The notes beneath the pieces were generated by a model. It worked only from the letters and a program-made list of their open reading frames with translations, did not search any database and had not been told where the DNA came from. The position numbers and the translations under genes were made by a program. Source: Dyadobacter sp. CY343 (lineage in GTDB: Bacteria > Bacteroidota > Bacteroidia > Cytophagales > Spirosomataceae). From it: 64,000 nucleotides of DNA. The stretch lies in assembly GCF_021390335.1 (NCBI RefSeq), contig NZ_JAJUXK010000003.1:558001-622000 (forward strand). Reading direction: 5' to 3'. This document shows, one piece after another, positions 35,098 to 44,521 of this stretch (position 1 is its first letter; every line of letters starts with the position of its first letter).

Positions 35098-35844
35098 CTA
35101 CTCTTCCCAGGTTTCAATCGCAGAACCTTCTTCTGTTTTGACCGAATCCGCAATCGCCGCATTGATCTCCGCCATCTCCGTTTCTGTCAGATCGCGCCAC
35201 TTTCCGATCGGCAGGTTTTCAAGCGTCACATTCATAATACGCACTCTTCTCAGTTTGGTCACCTGATAACCCAGAAATTCGCACATCCGACGGATCTGGC
35301 GGTTGAGTCCCTGGGTTAGTACGATCGTAAAAACGTGGGTACCGTCTTTTCGCACAGCGCATTTTCTTGTAACTGTTCCCAGGATCGGGACGCCGGAGCT
35401 CATTTTCCTGATAAATTCTTCGGTAACAGGTTTATTTACCATCACCACATATTCCTTCTCATGATTATTGCCCGCGCGCAGGATCTTGTTGACGATATCC
35501 CCGTCGCTGGTCAGAAAGATCAGTCCCTCCGAAGGCTTGTCCAGCCGGCCGATCGGGAAGATCCGTTCTTTGTGCCTGATATAGTCGATGATGTTACCTT
35601 TTATGTTCCGCTCCGTAGTACAGGTAATTCCCACTGGTTTGTTGAACGCAATGTACACTGCCGGCCTCTTCGATTTCAATGGTTTCCCATTCACGCGCAC
35701 ATCGTCTTCTGTGGAAGCCTTATCACCTAAGACCGCCACTTTTCCGTTCAATGTCACTTTTCCCTGCTCCACCAGCCTGTCCGCTTCACGGCGGGAACAG
35801 AAACCCGTTTCGCTGATGAACTTGTTGATTCTTGTTAATTCCAA
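35098..35844 (-). CDS. rluF: 23S rRNA pseudouridine synthase RluF
   Basis: A 248 aa RNA-modifying enzyme if the TTG at 35844 (giving [13 protein letters not shown]) is used; another TTG at 35883 would add 13 residues. It has an N-terminal S4 domain ([20 protein letters not shown]) and the catalytic motif [21 protein letters not shown] with catalytic Asp. A further block, [20 protein letters not shown], is characteristic of RluF/RsuA proteins. It modifies 23S rRNA near position 2604 in E. coli numbering. Convergent with nothing; it diverges from the esterase-like gene at 36005. Confidence 0.92.
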   Translation of the reverse strand: MELTRINKFISETGFCSRREADRLVEQGKVTLNGKVAVLGDKASTEDDVRVNGKPLKSKRPAVYIAFNKPVGITCTTERNIKGNIIDYIRHKERIFPIGRLDKPSEGLIFLTSDGDIVNKILRAGNNHEKEYVVMVNKPVTEEFIRKMSSGVPILGTVTRKCAVRKDGTHVFTIVLTQGLNRQIRRMCEFLGYQVTKLRRVRIMNVTLENLPIGKWRDLTETEMAEINAAIADSVKTEEGSAIETWEE

Positions 35845-36004
35845 TGTATTCTTATTTTTTGAGGCAAAACAATTCCAGTTCAAGGAAGCAAATTACTCTG
35901 TTTTGGAAAAATTATCGGCCACCGGACAAAGATTTGGCGGTTTGGTCACTTTACCTGTCAACGTTAAATTTATCTATAAAACAAGACAGATCAATTCCTG
36001 CCCT

Positions 36005-37303
36005 ATGAGAAATCGCTTGCTGCTCCTCCAATTTTTGCTTTGGATCACGATCATATCCGTACACGCACAGCCTGTTCGCCGGCCCGTCGAAGTGATCGTC
36101 ACTGCTGACCGGGAAGACTGGACTTATAAAACGGGCGAAAAAGTACAGTTCTCCGTACAAGTGCTCAGAAATGGGTATCCCGTCAAAAATGCGCAGTTAC
36201 GATATGAAATTGGGCTGGAAAAGCTGGAACCAACAATTAAGGAAACCAAAACTGCCGCCGATGGAAAACTCACAATCGACGGTGGGACATTGAAAACGCC
36301 TGGATTTCTCAGATGTGTTGTCTGGGCAAATGTAGACGGAGGCGAATACCGCGGCCTCGCAACAGCTGCTTTTGATCCATTAAAAATACAACCTACCGTT
36401 TCAAATCCGGAAGATTTCGACGCGTTTTGGGCTAACGCAAAAAAGGAACTGGCGGCCGTGCCAATGGATGCGAAAATGACCCTCATCCCCGAACGTTGTA
36501 CTGAAAAGACGAACGTTTACCATCTGAATCTGCAAAACAGCAGACCGGGTACGCGCGTTTACGGTATTTTGAGCATACCTAAAAAAGAAGGAAAATATCC
36601 GGCGTTACTTCGCGTGCCAGGTGCGGGAGTGCGGGCCTATTATGGCGATGTATCCACTGCGGACAAAGATATTATTACACTTGAAATTGGTATTCACGGC
36701 ATTCCCGTAACGATGGACCCGTCGGTTTATACAGATCTCGGACAAGGCATTTTGAATGGTTATCCTGCCTATAATATGGATGATAAGGATAAATTTTTCT
36801 ACAAAAGAGTTTACCTCGGCTGCGTGCGGGCGAATGATTTTTTAGTAAGCCTGCCTCAATTTGACGGTACCAATCTGGCTGTCACCGGCGGTAGTCAGGG
36901 CGGTGCATTATCGATTATCACAGCAGGGTTGGACTCACGTGTAAAATGGCTGGGCGCGTTCTATCCCGCACTAAGTGACGTGACTGGCTACCTGCACGGA
37001 CGGGCCGGCGGCTGGCCGCATTATTTTGACAAAAACGGGATCAAAACAAATAATACAAAAGAAAAACTGGCGACGGTTGGCTATTATGATGTGGTAAATT
37101 TCGCAAGAAGAGTGAAAGTACCCGGACTTTACATCTGGGGTTTCAACGACGAAACCTGCCCTCCTACCTCCATGTACTCGGCTTACAATGTAACCACAGC
37201 CCCAAAAGAGCTTAAACTGTATCAAGACACCGGCCACTGGACTTACCAGGAAGAAAAAGATGTGATGAATAACTGGTTGGTCGAGAAGTTGAAAGGGAAA
37301 TGA
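36005..37303 (+). CDS. secreted acetyl-xylan-esterase-like alpha/beta hydrolase (CE7-like)
   Basis: A 432 aa exported protein. It starts at ATG 36005, with a signal peptide to VHAQ (about residue 22). An Ig-like N-terminal domain (about 25-125) precedes the hydrolase. The nucleophile Ser297 lies in VTGGSQGGALS, the acid Asp in WGFNDETCPPTSMYSAYN and the His in DTGHWTYQ. The order and spacing suit CE7 acetyl esterases. The stop codon flows directly into an ATTGAATG tandem repeat. The gene before a Gfo/Idh/MocA gene suggests sugar ester metabolism, but spacing (100 bases) does not prove an operon. Confidence 0.88.
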   Translation: MRNRLLLLQFLLWITIISVHAQPVRRPVEVIVTADREDWTYKTGEKVQFSVQVLRNGYPVKNAQLRYEIGLEKLEPTIKETKTAADGKLTIDGGTLKTPGFLRCVVWANVDGGEYRGLATAAFDPLKIQPTVSNPEDFDAFWANAKKELAAVPMDAKMTLIPERCTEKTNVYHLNLQNSRPGTRVYGILSIPKKEGKYPALLRVPGAGVRAYYGDVSTADKDIITLEIGIHGIPVTMDPSVYTDLGQGILNGYPAYNMDDKDKFFYKRVYLGCVRANDFLVSLPQFDGTNLAVTGGSQGGALSIITAGLDSRVKWLGAFYPALSDVTGYLHGRAGGWPHYFDKNGIKTNNTKEKLATVGYYDVVNFARRVKVPGLYIWGFNDETCPPTSMYSAYNVTTAPKELKLYQDTGHWTYQEEKDVMNNWLVEKLKGK

Positions 37304-37358
37304 TTGAATGATTGAATGATTGAATGATTGAATGAGTGAATGATTGAATGAGTGAATG
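37303..37358 (+). repeat. 8-bp tandem repeat (ATTGAATG x7)
   Basis: Seven uninterrupted copies of an 8-base unit: five ATTGAATG and two AGTGAATG (units 5 and 7). The first base is the last base of the esterase TGA stop. The unit length is not a multiple of three, so expansion would not preserve a frame. Confidence 0.95.
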
Positions 37359-37403
37359 CGGGCTATACCGTCAACACGGAACTATACTTGACAATACCTG
37401 ACA

Positions 37404-38720
37404 ATGAACGTCAAAAATATGGATCGTAGAACATTTATAGAACAATCGACCTTGGCGGGGGCTGCTTTTTCTGCGCTGCCTCTATTGACGGCTTTGCGAC
37501 GAGCCGCACCTTATAAAACCGCCCTGATCGGCGCCGGCTGGTGGGGTACCAACATCCTCCGCTGTGCTATTCAGGCGGGAGAATCCAAACTCGTCGCGCT
37601 TTGTGATGTAGACCAGAACCAGCTGAAAACCTGCGCAGAAGTTTTTTCGAAATTAACTCCTGACAAACCGAAACTATACGGAGACTACCGCGAAATGCTC
37701 CTGAAAGAAAAGCCGGAGATCGTGATCGTCGCCACGCCGGATCACTGGCACGCGCTCTGTTGTATTGCCGCGATCGAATCGGGCGCGCATGTTTATGTCG
37801 AAAAACCTATTTCGCATACCATTAAAGAAGGTCGCGCGATGGTGAATGCGACACGGAAGCACGGAAAGATCGTACAAGTGGGTACGCACCGGCGCGTTTC
37901 GCCTCACAATGTTTCGGGAATGGAATTTCTGAAATCCGGTAAAGCTGGCAAGATCGGAATGGCGCGTGCATTTGTGCATTATGGTGGCGGACCAGGCCAG
38001 AAAACGCCAGATCAGGAACCGCCGAAAGGTTTGGATTGGGATTTCTACTGCGGGCCAGCGCCGCTGGTACCTTATAACAAGACGATCACGCCCAGAGGTT
38101 TTCGCAATTACCTGAATTTTGCAAACGGTACCCTGGGCGACTGGGGTATTCACTGGCTTGATCAGGTATTATGGTGGTCGGAGCAAAAGTATCCTAAGAA
38201 AATATACTCCACAGGCGGCCGCGCGATCCGCCAGGACAGTACCGACGCGCCTGACCACCAAGTAGCAGTTTACGATTTCGACGGATTTACGTTAGAATGG
38301 GAACACCGGAATTTTGCGGCTAACAATGCGGAGAAAACGCACCCCCAGCAGGCAGTAGGCGTTTACTTTTATGGAACGGAAGGTACATTCCACATGGGCT
38401 GGCTCGACGGCTGGACATTTTACCCAACCAATCCAAACAAACCAATTATACATGAAGACGCAAAGTTAAATAAGCCCGACGATCAGAATATTCAGGAGTT
38501 GTGGGCGAATTTTTTGGATTCCATTAAAACCAACAAACCGCCGGTATGTGAAATTGAAATAGGCCAGCGCTCGACAAACGTTGCATTGCTAGGAATGCTT
38601 TCTTATAAGCTAGGAAGAAGTATTGTCTGGGACGGAGAAAAAGAGGTAATCCAGGGAGACGCGGAGGCAAATAAGTTGCTCAGCAGGGATTATCGCGGGG
38701 AGTGGAAGTATCCGGGTTGA
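37404..38720 (+). CDS. Gfo/Idh/MocA family oxidoreductase with Tat signal
   Basis: A 438 aa NAD(P)-dependent oxidoreductase. A twin-arginine signal (DRRTFIEQSTLAGAAFSAL) at the start indicates export; M at 37404 or 37419 could be the start. The Rossmann fold has TALIGAGWWGTNIL, and the catalytic region has EKPISHTIKEG and WHALC. The C-terminal domain of the Gfo/Idh/MocA family follows (GDWGIHWLDQVLWW). Exported members in Bacteroidota act on sugars or polyols in the periplasm; substrate unknown. Confidence 0.9.
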   Translation: MNVKNMDRRTFIEQSTLAGAAFSALPLLTALRRAAPYKTALIGAGWWGTNILRCAIQAGESKLVALCDVDQNQLKTCAEVFSKLTPDKPKLYGDYREMLLKEKPEIVIVATPDHWHALCCIAAIESGAHVYVEKPISHTIKEGRAMVNATRKHGKIVQVGTHRRVSPHNVSGMEFLKSGKAGKIGMARAFVHYGGGPGQKTPDQEPPKGLDWDFYCGPAPLVPYNKTITPRGFRNYLNFANGTLGDWGIHWLDQVLWWSEQKYPKKIYSTGGRAIRQDSTDAPDHQVAVYDFDGFTLEWEHRNFAANNAEKTHPQQAVGVYFYGTEGTFHMGWLDGWTFYPTNPNKPIIHEDAKLNKPDDQNIQELWANFLDSIKTNKPPVCEIEIGQRSTNVALLGMLSYKLGRSIVWDGEKEVIQGDAEANKLLSRDYRGEWKYPG

Positions 38721-38739
38721 GAGCTGGACGTTGATATTT

Positions 38740-38900
38740 GTCATTGTTCGTGGTCATTAGTTGTCAGTTTTAGTGGTCATTTGTTGTCATTGATTGTCAT
38801 TTTTCGTCATTTGTGGTTACTGAATAATAAAGCAACAAATGACTACGAATGACAATTAATGACCAACGCCTACCAGTGACAATTAATGACAACTAGTGAC
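38740..38900. repeat. helically phased GTCATT array with inverted half
   Basis: On the plus strand GTCA cores fall at 38740, 38753, 38763, 38776, 38786, 38796 and 38806; the last four are exactly 10 bases apart. After a short centre, the complementary TGAC cores fall at 38840, 38850, 38860, 38877, 38887 and 38897, again mostly 10 bases apart. The two halves can pair into a long imperfect hairpin. The array fills the gap between two convergent genes. Confidence 0.85.
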
Positions 38901-38931
38901 AATCAACACCAAGTTGCATTTCTGCAAAATG

Positions 38932-39288
38932 TCAGTCAATCTTCACCACCTCAGCGGGGATATTGTACTGTTCGATGATCTCGCGGGTGAAGCGGACGTG
39001 GCCTCTTGGGGCCATGAGATATAGCTTCGCTCCTTTCATACCTGCAAGCTCGCTCAACAGTTTCCACTTGGAGATACTTCCCCGCAGCTGATCTGTTTTC
39101 ATCGAAACTTCCAAATAATGGCGGTTGAACATGTTCACTCCTGTAACGTCAGGCGTAAACTTTGCGTTGTCGGCTGCTCTTTCGTACGATTTCGGGGTTT
39201 CGTATCCTTCCATGTTTGCCTGGATTTCCTTAAACCCGTGAGCCTTGGCCCACTTTACCACTTGTGGTATGAATAACTCCTTTTCCAT
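38932..39288 (-). CDS. small hypothetical protein, possible nuclease-like fold
   Basis: A 118 aa soluble protein (start at 39288; 39300 also possible). It has TPDVTGVNMFNRHYLEVSMKTDQ and a following amphipathic helix SISKWKLLSELAGMKGAKLYL (in part). The P-D ... E-V-x-x-K order and the strand-helix-strand that follows resemble the core of PD-(D/E)XK nucleases, but the spacing E-xxx-K is not canonical. No function can be assigned. It faces the phased repeat array. Confidence 0.62.
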   Translation of the reverse strand: MEKELFIPQVVKWAKAHGFKEIQANMEGYETPKSYERAADNAKFTPDVTGVNMFNRHYLEVSMKTDQLRGSISKWKLLSELAGMKGAKLYLMAPRGHVRFTREIIEQYNIPAEVVKID

Positions 39289-39466
39289 AATGCTGTGCAT
39301 GAATAAATGTCTTTCCGAGCTGTAACAAGGAAAGGTTTGTAAAAAATCGGGCTAAATTGTGATGAGGAAGATTTTATAAATGCCGTAAGATAGCTGGCAA
39401 AATATAGAACTAGGTGCTAATATACGGATTTTTGGCCCTCTGATCCAAATTTCACTGCAAATAAAG

Positions 39467-39793
39467 TCAGTCGTCCAACTCGTCCAGAAAATTATTATAG
39501 GCTCTCTGCAGCTCAGACAGGGCTTTTATATTCCCCTGCTTACGCGCCAGTTCCACACCCTTTTGATAAATTTCCTCAGCTTTTTCGGACTGTTCCATTT
39601 CAGCAAAAAATGCGCCTGCGTGGTAATAGGTCGGAAGGTACTCAGGATGCTCCGATAACAAAATATCGAAAAATCGGGAAGCCTGCGTGCTATCCGATTT
39701 CGAGTACTCGATCGCAAGTGCATATATATTGAAGGGATCGTTCGGATCTTCTTCGTAAAACGTCAGTAAATTGGCTAGTAAGGTGTCGCTCAT
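39467..39793 (-). CDS. TPR-repeat small protein
   Basis: A 108 aa cytoplasmic protein of two to three tetratricopeptide-like helical pairs (ASRFFDILLSEHPEYLPTYYHAG, KAEEIYQKGVELARKQG, in part). It has no signal peptide. It diverges from etfB with a 92-base gap, so the two could share a control region. Partner unknown. Confidence 0.82.
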   Translation of the reverse strand: MSDTLLANLLTFYEEDPNDPFNIYALAIEYSKSDSTQASRFFDILLSEHPEYLPTYYHAGAFFAEMEQSEKAEEIYQKGVELARKQGNIKALSELQRAYNNFLDELDD

Positions 39794-39885
39794 TGTAAAG
39801 TATTATGCTTGCATACTATTTTGATTTCTTTTAATTTGCCCGCCGAAGCTTTTGTCACAAACTTAATACAGGTAACCAAATACTC

Positions 39886-40623
39886 ATGAAAATTCTCGTT
39901 TGTATTACGAATGTACCGGATACTACTTCTAAAATAACATTCACAGATAACGATACAAGGCTGAACAAAAACGGTGTGCAGTTTATCATCGGGCCTTACG
40001 ACGATTACGCACTGGCGCGCGGCGTTGAGCTGAAAGAGCAAACCGGTGGCACGCTCACCGTACTGCACGTCGGGGAAGCCGACGCTGAGCCGCAGATTCG
40101 TAAAGCATTGGCCATCGGAGCAGATGACGCAATTAGGGTTAATGCAGAGCCGCTGGATTCTTACTTTACGGCAGTTCAGATCGCGAATATCGCCAGGCAG
40201 GAAAACTACGACCTGATATTAATGGGCCGGGAATCGATCGATTATAACAGCGGCGTGGTTCACGGATTGGTGGCCGAAATGCTGGGAATCAGCTCGTATT
40301 CGCCTGTTATGAAACTGGACACTTCAGGAAACACTGTAACGATCGCGCGGGAAATCGACGGTGGAAAAGAGATACTTACAGCGAATTTGCCACTTGTTCT
40401 GGGTTGTCAGGAGCCGATCGCTGAATGGAAGATCCCGAATATGCGGGGTATTATGACAGCAAGAACCAAACCGCTAAAAGTAGTAGAACCGGTCTCGGTG
40501 GAAGAAATGACGGAGCCTCAGCACTATTCACTGCCGGCCCCGAAAGGCGCCTGCAAGATGATCCCTGCCAGCGAAGCGGGAACGCTGATCCGGCTTTTGC
40601 AAACGGAGGCGAAAGTGCTTTAA
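39886..40623 (+). CDS. etfB: electron transfer flavoprotein beta subunit
   Basis: A 245 aa subunit that pairs with EtfA to carry electrons from acyl-CoA and other dehydrogenases to the quinone pool. It has the family start KILVCITNVPDTTSKI, the AMP-binding middle LILMGRESIDYNSGVVHGLVAEML, and the C-terminal anchor region RTKPLKVVE. The order etfB-etfA with a 38-base gap is the usual one. Confidence 0.95.
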   Translation: MKILVCITNVPDTTSKITFTDNDTRLNKNGVQFIIGPYDDYALARGVELKEQTGGTLTVLHVGEADAEPQIRKALAIGADDAIRVNAEPLDSYFTAVQIANIARQENYDLILMGRESIDYNSGVVHGLVAEMLGISSYSPVMKLDTSGNTVTIAREIDGGKEILTANLPLVLGCQEPIAEWKIPNMRGIMTARTKPLKVVEPVSVEEMTEPQHYSLPAPKGACKMIPASEAGTLIRLLQTEAKVL

Positions 40624-40661
40624 CCTTCCTTTCAAACCATTGACCATTAAATTTAGAAATC

Positions 40662-41636
40662 ATGTCAGTATTGATATATATAGAACTGGACAACGGTTCG
40701 ATCAAAAAAACATCACTGGAAACAGTCGCTTATGGAGCCAAAGTCGCTGCCCAAACGGGCGGACAGGCTATTGTGCTGGCTATTGGAAAATCCCATAGTG
40801 ACGAGCTGGAAAAAGCAGGCGATTTCGGAGCAGAAAAGGTGTTGCACGCGTCTGACGAAAAGCTTTCTCACGAAAATAGTATGGCGTATGCTGATATTCT
40901 CGTGCAGGCCGCCGAATCTACCCAAAGCAAGATCATCATATTGCCAAAGTCGGGCCTGGGCGATGCGATGGCGGCGCGCGCAGCGGCTAAGTTGAAAGCA
41001 GGGATTGTGTCGGGTGTAACTGCATTGCCGGAAACAGAAGGCGGATTCCAGGTTACGAGAAGTATTTTCACCGGGAAAGCATTTTCGACGGTTGAGATTA
41101 AATCAGATATCAAAATCCTGGTTGTAAAAAAGAACGCAATTGAACTGGATGAATCGTCGGTAGGTACTGTAAAAGCGACGGTTGAGACGTTTAGTCCCCA
41201 ACTCCGGGACGCTGATTTTCAGGCCACTGTGGTAGAAGTCGAGAAAGCGAGCGGCGAAGTTTCACTTACCGAGGCGCAGGTGATCGTTTCAGGTGGTCGC
41301 GGCATGAAGGGACCGGAAAACTGGCAGCCGCTGGTCGATCTGGCGAATGCACTTGGCGCGGCCACGGGCTGCTCCAAGCCCGTTTCTGATCTTGACTGGC
41401 GGCCTCACCACGAGCACATTGGCCAAACGGGCATCAAAGTAGCGCCAAACCTTTATATCGCCTGCGGTATCTCCGGCGCTATTCAGCACCTGGCCGGGGT
41501 CAACGGTTCCAAATGTATTGTGGTGATCAACAAAGATCCGGAAGCTCCGTTTTTCAAAGCGGCGGACTATGGAATAGTGGGCGACGTTTTTGAAATTCTG
41601 CCGAAGCTGACGGAAGCGGCGAAGGCTATTAAGTAG
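40662..41636 (+). CDS. etfA: electron transfer flavoprotein alpha subunit
   Basis: A 324 aa FAD-binding subunit. The C-terminal FAD domain has the signature VSGGRGMKGPENWQPL, then GAATGCSKPVSD, GQTGIKVAPNLYIACGISGAIQH and INKDPEAPFFKAADYGIVGD (in part). The N-terminal domain matches the EtfB-like fold. Downstream hairpin terminator at 41756-41789. Confidence 0.95.
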   Translation: MSVLIYIELDNGSIKKTSLETVAYGAKVAAQTGGQAIVLAIGKSHSDELEKAGDFGAEKVLHASDEKLSHENSMAYADILVQAAESTQSKIIILPKSGLGDAMAARAAAKLKAGIVSGVTALPETEGGFQVTRSIFTGKAFSTVEIKSDIKILVVKKNAIELDESSVGTVKATVETFSPQLRDADFQATVVEVEKASGEVSLTEAQVIVSGGRGMKGPENWQPLVDLANALGAATGCSKPVSDLDWRPHHEHIGQTGIKVAPNLYIACGISGAIQHLAGVNGSKCIVVINKDPEAPFFKAADYGIVGDVFEILPKLTEAAKAIK

Positions 41637-41755
41637 CATTTCTATTGATTTTCAAACGAAATGGAATATTTGATGAAATAAAACATTTAAAATACGTTAG
41701 AAATCAGACCATTACCCGCTGATATTTCCGGCGAGGCCGTTTGTAACCCGTTCTT

Positions 41756-41800
41756 AACCCGTGCATGATTTTTTTATGCAGCACGGGTTATTTATTTTTG
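41756..41800 (+). terminator. intrinsic terminator after etfA, followed by a -7-like box
   Basis: AACCCGTGC (41756-41764) pairs with GCACGGGTT (41781-41789) and is followed by an AT-rich run. TATTTTTG at 41793-41800 directly after it matches the Bacteroidota -7 box and may start the nuclease transcript. Confidence 0.6.
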
Positions 41801-41864
41801 CATGAAATTTCCGCCCAGAAGTAATTCACCAACTGTTTATCATTCTTGCGCATTTAGTTTTAAC

Positions 41865-42458
41865 GTGAAAAAAATCAAGTTAGAAATTCTGGGTCTTTCC
41901 CCGAGCCAATCACAGGCCGGCTCTTTCGCTCTCGTACTTGGAGAGGAATTGGGCAACCGTCGCCTGCCTATTATCATTGGAGTTTTCGAGGCCCAGGCGA
42001 TCGCTGTGCAGATAGAAAATATAGTCCCAAACCGCCCGATGACGCACGACTTGTTCAAGTCATTTGCCGATGGGATGAATTATACGCTCAAAGAAATCGT
42101 CATTTCTGATCTGAAAGAAGGCATTTTCTACGCCAAGATCATCTGTACAGACAGCTTACGGGAAGTTGAAATCGACGCCAGGCCTTCTGACGCCATTGCG
42201 ATCGGCCTCCGTTTCGACATTCCTATCTTCACTTACGAAGCGATTCTATCCGAAGCCGGCATTGTTTCAAGCTCGCTGACAGATGAGGAAGACGAGGATG
42301 AAGATGCTATAAAAGAGACCATAAAGGCAACCGGATCGAGAGACGTAATCCGCGATTTGTCGCTCGACGAGTTGCAGCGAATGCTCGACGAGGCACTTTC
42401 CAAAGAAGACTACGAAAAAGCTGCGAAAATCCGCGACGAAATGGGCCGGAGGAACTGA
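41865..42458 (+). CDS. bifunctional nuclease domain (DUF151) protein with UVR motif
   Basis: A 197 aa protein if started at GTG 41865, where the family sequence begins (VKKIKLEILGLSPSQSQ); an ATG at 41802 would add 21 residues that do not match. The DUF151 core is GSFALVLGEELGNRRLPIIIG, EAQAIAVQIENI and RPSDAIAIGLRFDIPIF. The C-terminus has a UVR-like helix pair (LDEALSKEDYEKAAKIRDEMG). Family members are described as having DNase/RNase activity; role here unknown. Confidence 0.88.
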   Translation: MKKIKLEILGLSPSQSQAGSFALVLGEELGNRRLPIIIGVFEAQAIAVQIENIVPNRPMTHDLFKSFADGMNYTLKEIVISDLKEGIFYAKIICTDSLREVEIDARPSDAIAIGLRFDIPIFTYEAILSEAGIVSSSLTDEEDEDEDAIKETIKATGSRDVIRDLSLDELQRMLDEALSKEDYEKAAKIRDEMGRRN

Positions 42459-42529
42459 GCCTCCCACAGCAGAAAGTTAAAAATAGTTAAGCGTACAGTC
42501 GGATCAGGCTCTTTTGAATATTAAATCCT

Positions 42530-42537
42530 TACTTTTG
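42530..42537 (+). promoter_or_regulatory. possible -7 promoter box for the ftsX cluster
   Basis: TACTTTTG matches TAnnTTTG, 54 bases before the ftsX start. The nearest upstream TTG (42514-42516) is only 13 bases away, closer than the usual spacing, so the call is weak. Confidence 0.35.
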
Positions 42538-42591
42538 CCACTGTCCGTTTCTGATAGATCCCATCTAAAATAAGCGAAATCCAGAGCCGAT

Positions 42592-43470
42592 ATGCCTAAA
42601 AAGAAGAAGATTGGAAGTTACCCGAATGCGATGATCGTGATGAGCCTCACGGCTGCCCTTTTCCTCATCGGATTTTGCGGACTTCTTGTTATCCAATCTA
42701 AAAAACTGGTTTCCATTATCCGTCAGAACATCGAAGTCCGCATTTTCCTTGACAAAGAGCTGACCAAAGCGGGAGAAGATTCGATTTTGAATGTAGTGAA
42801 AGTAAAACCTTTCGTGCTGAATGCGCCTGATGTAAAACCGATCGTTTACGTATCCAAAGAAGAAGCCGCGAAGGAATTTATAGAAGGTACCAAGGAAGAT
42901 TTTGCTACTTTTTTGGGTGAAAATCCGCTTCGAAACAGCTTACGCGTGAAGATCCACGAGGATTATTTTGAAGAAGCGAAATTATCGCAGATCAAAAAAG
43001 ACCTTGAAAAAATCGGCGGCGTGTACGAGGTTGTTTACCAGGAAGATCTGGCAGACAATATCAACCGGAACGTCACGAAAATATATGTGGTGCTGGCCAG
43101 CTTTGCACTGATCATGTTGATAATCATTGTGTTGCTCGTCAACAATACCATTAAGCTCGCCATTTATTCCCAACGTTTCCTGATCCGCAGTATGCAGCTG
43201 GTAGGCGCCACCAACGGATTTATCCAGCGGCCTTACGTAGTTCGCGGCGCTGTGCAGGGGCTGGTTGGCGGTGTTTTAGCAGGTTTGATGCTGATTGGAT
43301 TGCAGCAGGTTGCAGTGAGAAATGTGGAGGGACTGGCGATGTTGCAAGAATACGACAAAATCGTTATTCTGGTAGCAGTGGTACTTTCACTCGGCGTATT
43401 GATTGGGGTGTCAAGTACTTACCAGTCACTTGCACGCTACCTTCGCATGGCGCTGGACGATTTATATTGA
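42592..43470 (+). CDS. ftsX: cell division permease-like protein FtsX
   Basis: A 292 aa inner-membrane protein. TM1 is at about residues 13-35, followed by the extracellular domain (about 40-160) and three more helices (about 160-285) with SMQLVGATNGFIQRPYVVRGAVQGLVGG, the FtsX hallmark (read in part). With FtsE it controls peptidoglycan hydrolases at the septum. ftsE is not adjacent, as is common in Bacteroidota. First gene of the ftsX-uppP-truB-ribF cluster. Confidence 0.93.
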   Translation: MPKKKKIGSYPNAMIVMSLTAALFLIGFCGLLVIQSKKLVSIIRQNIEVRIFLDKELTKAGEDSILNVVKVKPFVLNAPDVKPIVYVSKEEAAKEFIEGTKEDFATFLGENPLRNSLRVKIHEDYFEEAKLSQIKKDLEKIGGVYEVVYQEDLADNINRNVTKIYVVLASFALIMLIIIVLLVNNTIKLAIYSQRFLIRSMQLVGATNGFIQRPYVVRGAVQGLVGGVLAGLMLIGLQQVAVRNVEGLAMLQEYDKIVILVAVVLSLGVLIGVSSTYQSLARYLRMALDDLY

Positions 43471-43497
43471 TAATAACAAAGACAAAAAGATACCGTT

Positions 43498-43713
43498 ATG
43501 AACAGCAAAAAAAGTGAATTGCCTTTCGCTTCTTCCAATTATGTGATGATGCTCACAGGAATTGCCGTAATACTTGCAGGCTTCCTGATCATGAGTTTTG
43601 ACTCGACGGAATTTGGTTTCGGCTTCCTGGGACTGACATTGGGCCCGATCGTGACGATCATCGGCTTTGTTATAGAGTTCTGGGCGATCTTACGTAAACC
43701 ATCTGATTCATGA
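43498..43713 (+). CDS. DUF3098 family membrane protein
   Basis: A 71 aa protein with two membrane helices (about residues 14-33 and 42-64) and the family opening [15 protein letters not shown]. It sits between ftsX (27 nt) and uppP (overlap ATGA), its conserved place in Bacteroidota. Function unknown; the context suggests a cell-envelope role. Confidence 0.88.
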   Translation: MNSKKSELPFASSNYVMMLTGIAVILAGFLIMSFDSTEFGFGFLGLTLGPIVTIIGFVIEFWAILRKPSDS

Positions 43714-44486
43714 GTATTTGGCAGGCCATTATTTTAGCTATTGTTGAAGGAATAACAGAATTTCTACCCGTTTCCTCCACCGGGCACATGATCATCGCCT
43801 CCTCTTTCATGGGGATCAGTCACCTGGAATTCACCAAAATGTTCACGGTCAATATCCAGTTCGGCGCAATTCTATCAGTGCTTGTACTCTACTGGAAACG
43901 CTTTTTCCAAACTGCTGATTTTTATTTCAAACTATTCGTAGCCTTTCTTCCGGCTGCCGTGATCGGTTTCCTGGTAAACGATTTTATCGACGCGCTCCTC
44001 GAAAACGTGGTCGTAGTTGCAGTCTCCCTACTCGTAGGTGGTATTATCCTGATATTCATTGACCGGATCGCAAATGATACGCGCGAGAAACCGGTCACTT
44101 ACTGGACTGCACTAAAAATCGGTTTTTTCCAGTGTATAGCGATGATCCCGGGCGTTTCCCGCTCCGCTTCCACCATTATCGGAGGTATGTTGCAGGGGCT
44201 TTCGAGAAAGCAGGCGGCCGAGTTTTCATTCTTCCTCGCTGTTCCTACTATGGCTGCGGCGGGCGGATATAAGCTGTTGAAAACCTACGATACCATCAAA
44301 GCAGAGGATATTCAAACGCTATTGATCGGTAACCTGGTCGCGTTTGTGGTGGCAATGCTTGCGATCAAGTTCTTTATCAGCTTTTTAACAAAATATGGTT
44401 TCAAAGTTTTCGGCTACTACCGCATTATTCTGGGCCTGATATTGCTGGGCCTGCTGGCGTCTGGTTATAAGCTTGATGTAGTTTAG
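43710..44486 (+). CDS. uppP: undecaprenyl-diphosphatase UppP (BacA)
   Basis: A 258 aa membrane enzyme that recycles undecaprenyl diphosphate for cell-wall synthesis. Both signature motifs are present: [18 protein letters not shown] (residues about 14-31) and [20 protein letters not shown] (about 147-166). Eight helices. ATGA overlap with DUF3098. Confidence 0.95.
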   Translation: MSIWQAIILAIVEGITEFLPVSSTGHMIIASSFMGISHLEFTKMFTVNIQFGAILSVLVLYWKRFFQTADFYFKLFVAFLPAAVIGFLVNDFIDALLENVVVVAVSLLVGGIILIFIDRIANDTREKPVTYWTALKIGFFQCIAMIPGVSRSASTIIGGMLQGLSRKQAAEFSFFLAVPTMAAAGGYKLLKTYDTIKAEDIQTLLIGNLVAFVVAMLAIKFFISFLTKYGFKVFGYYRIILGLILLGLLASGYKLDVV

Positions 44487-44521
44487 CCTCGCCTTTCATC
44501 TCATTAACACTCCATTTTACT

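Noticed and set aside
38740-38900. CRISPR array
   Set aside because: Repeat units are only about 6-7 bases, degenerate, with 3-4 bases between them; there are no spacers and no cas genes.
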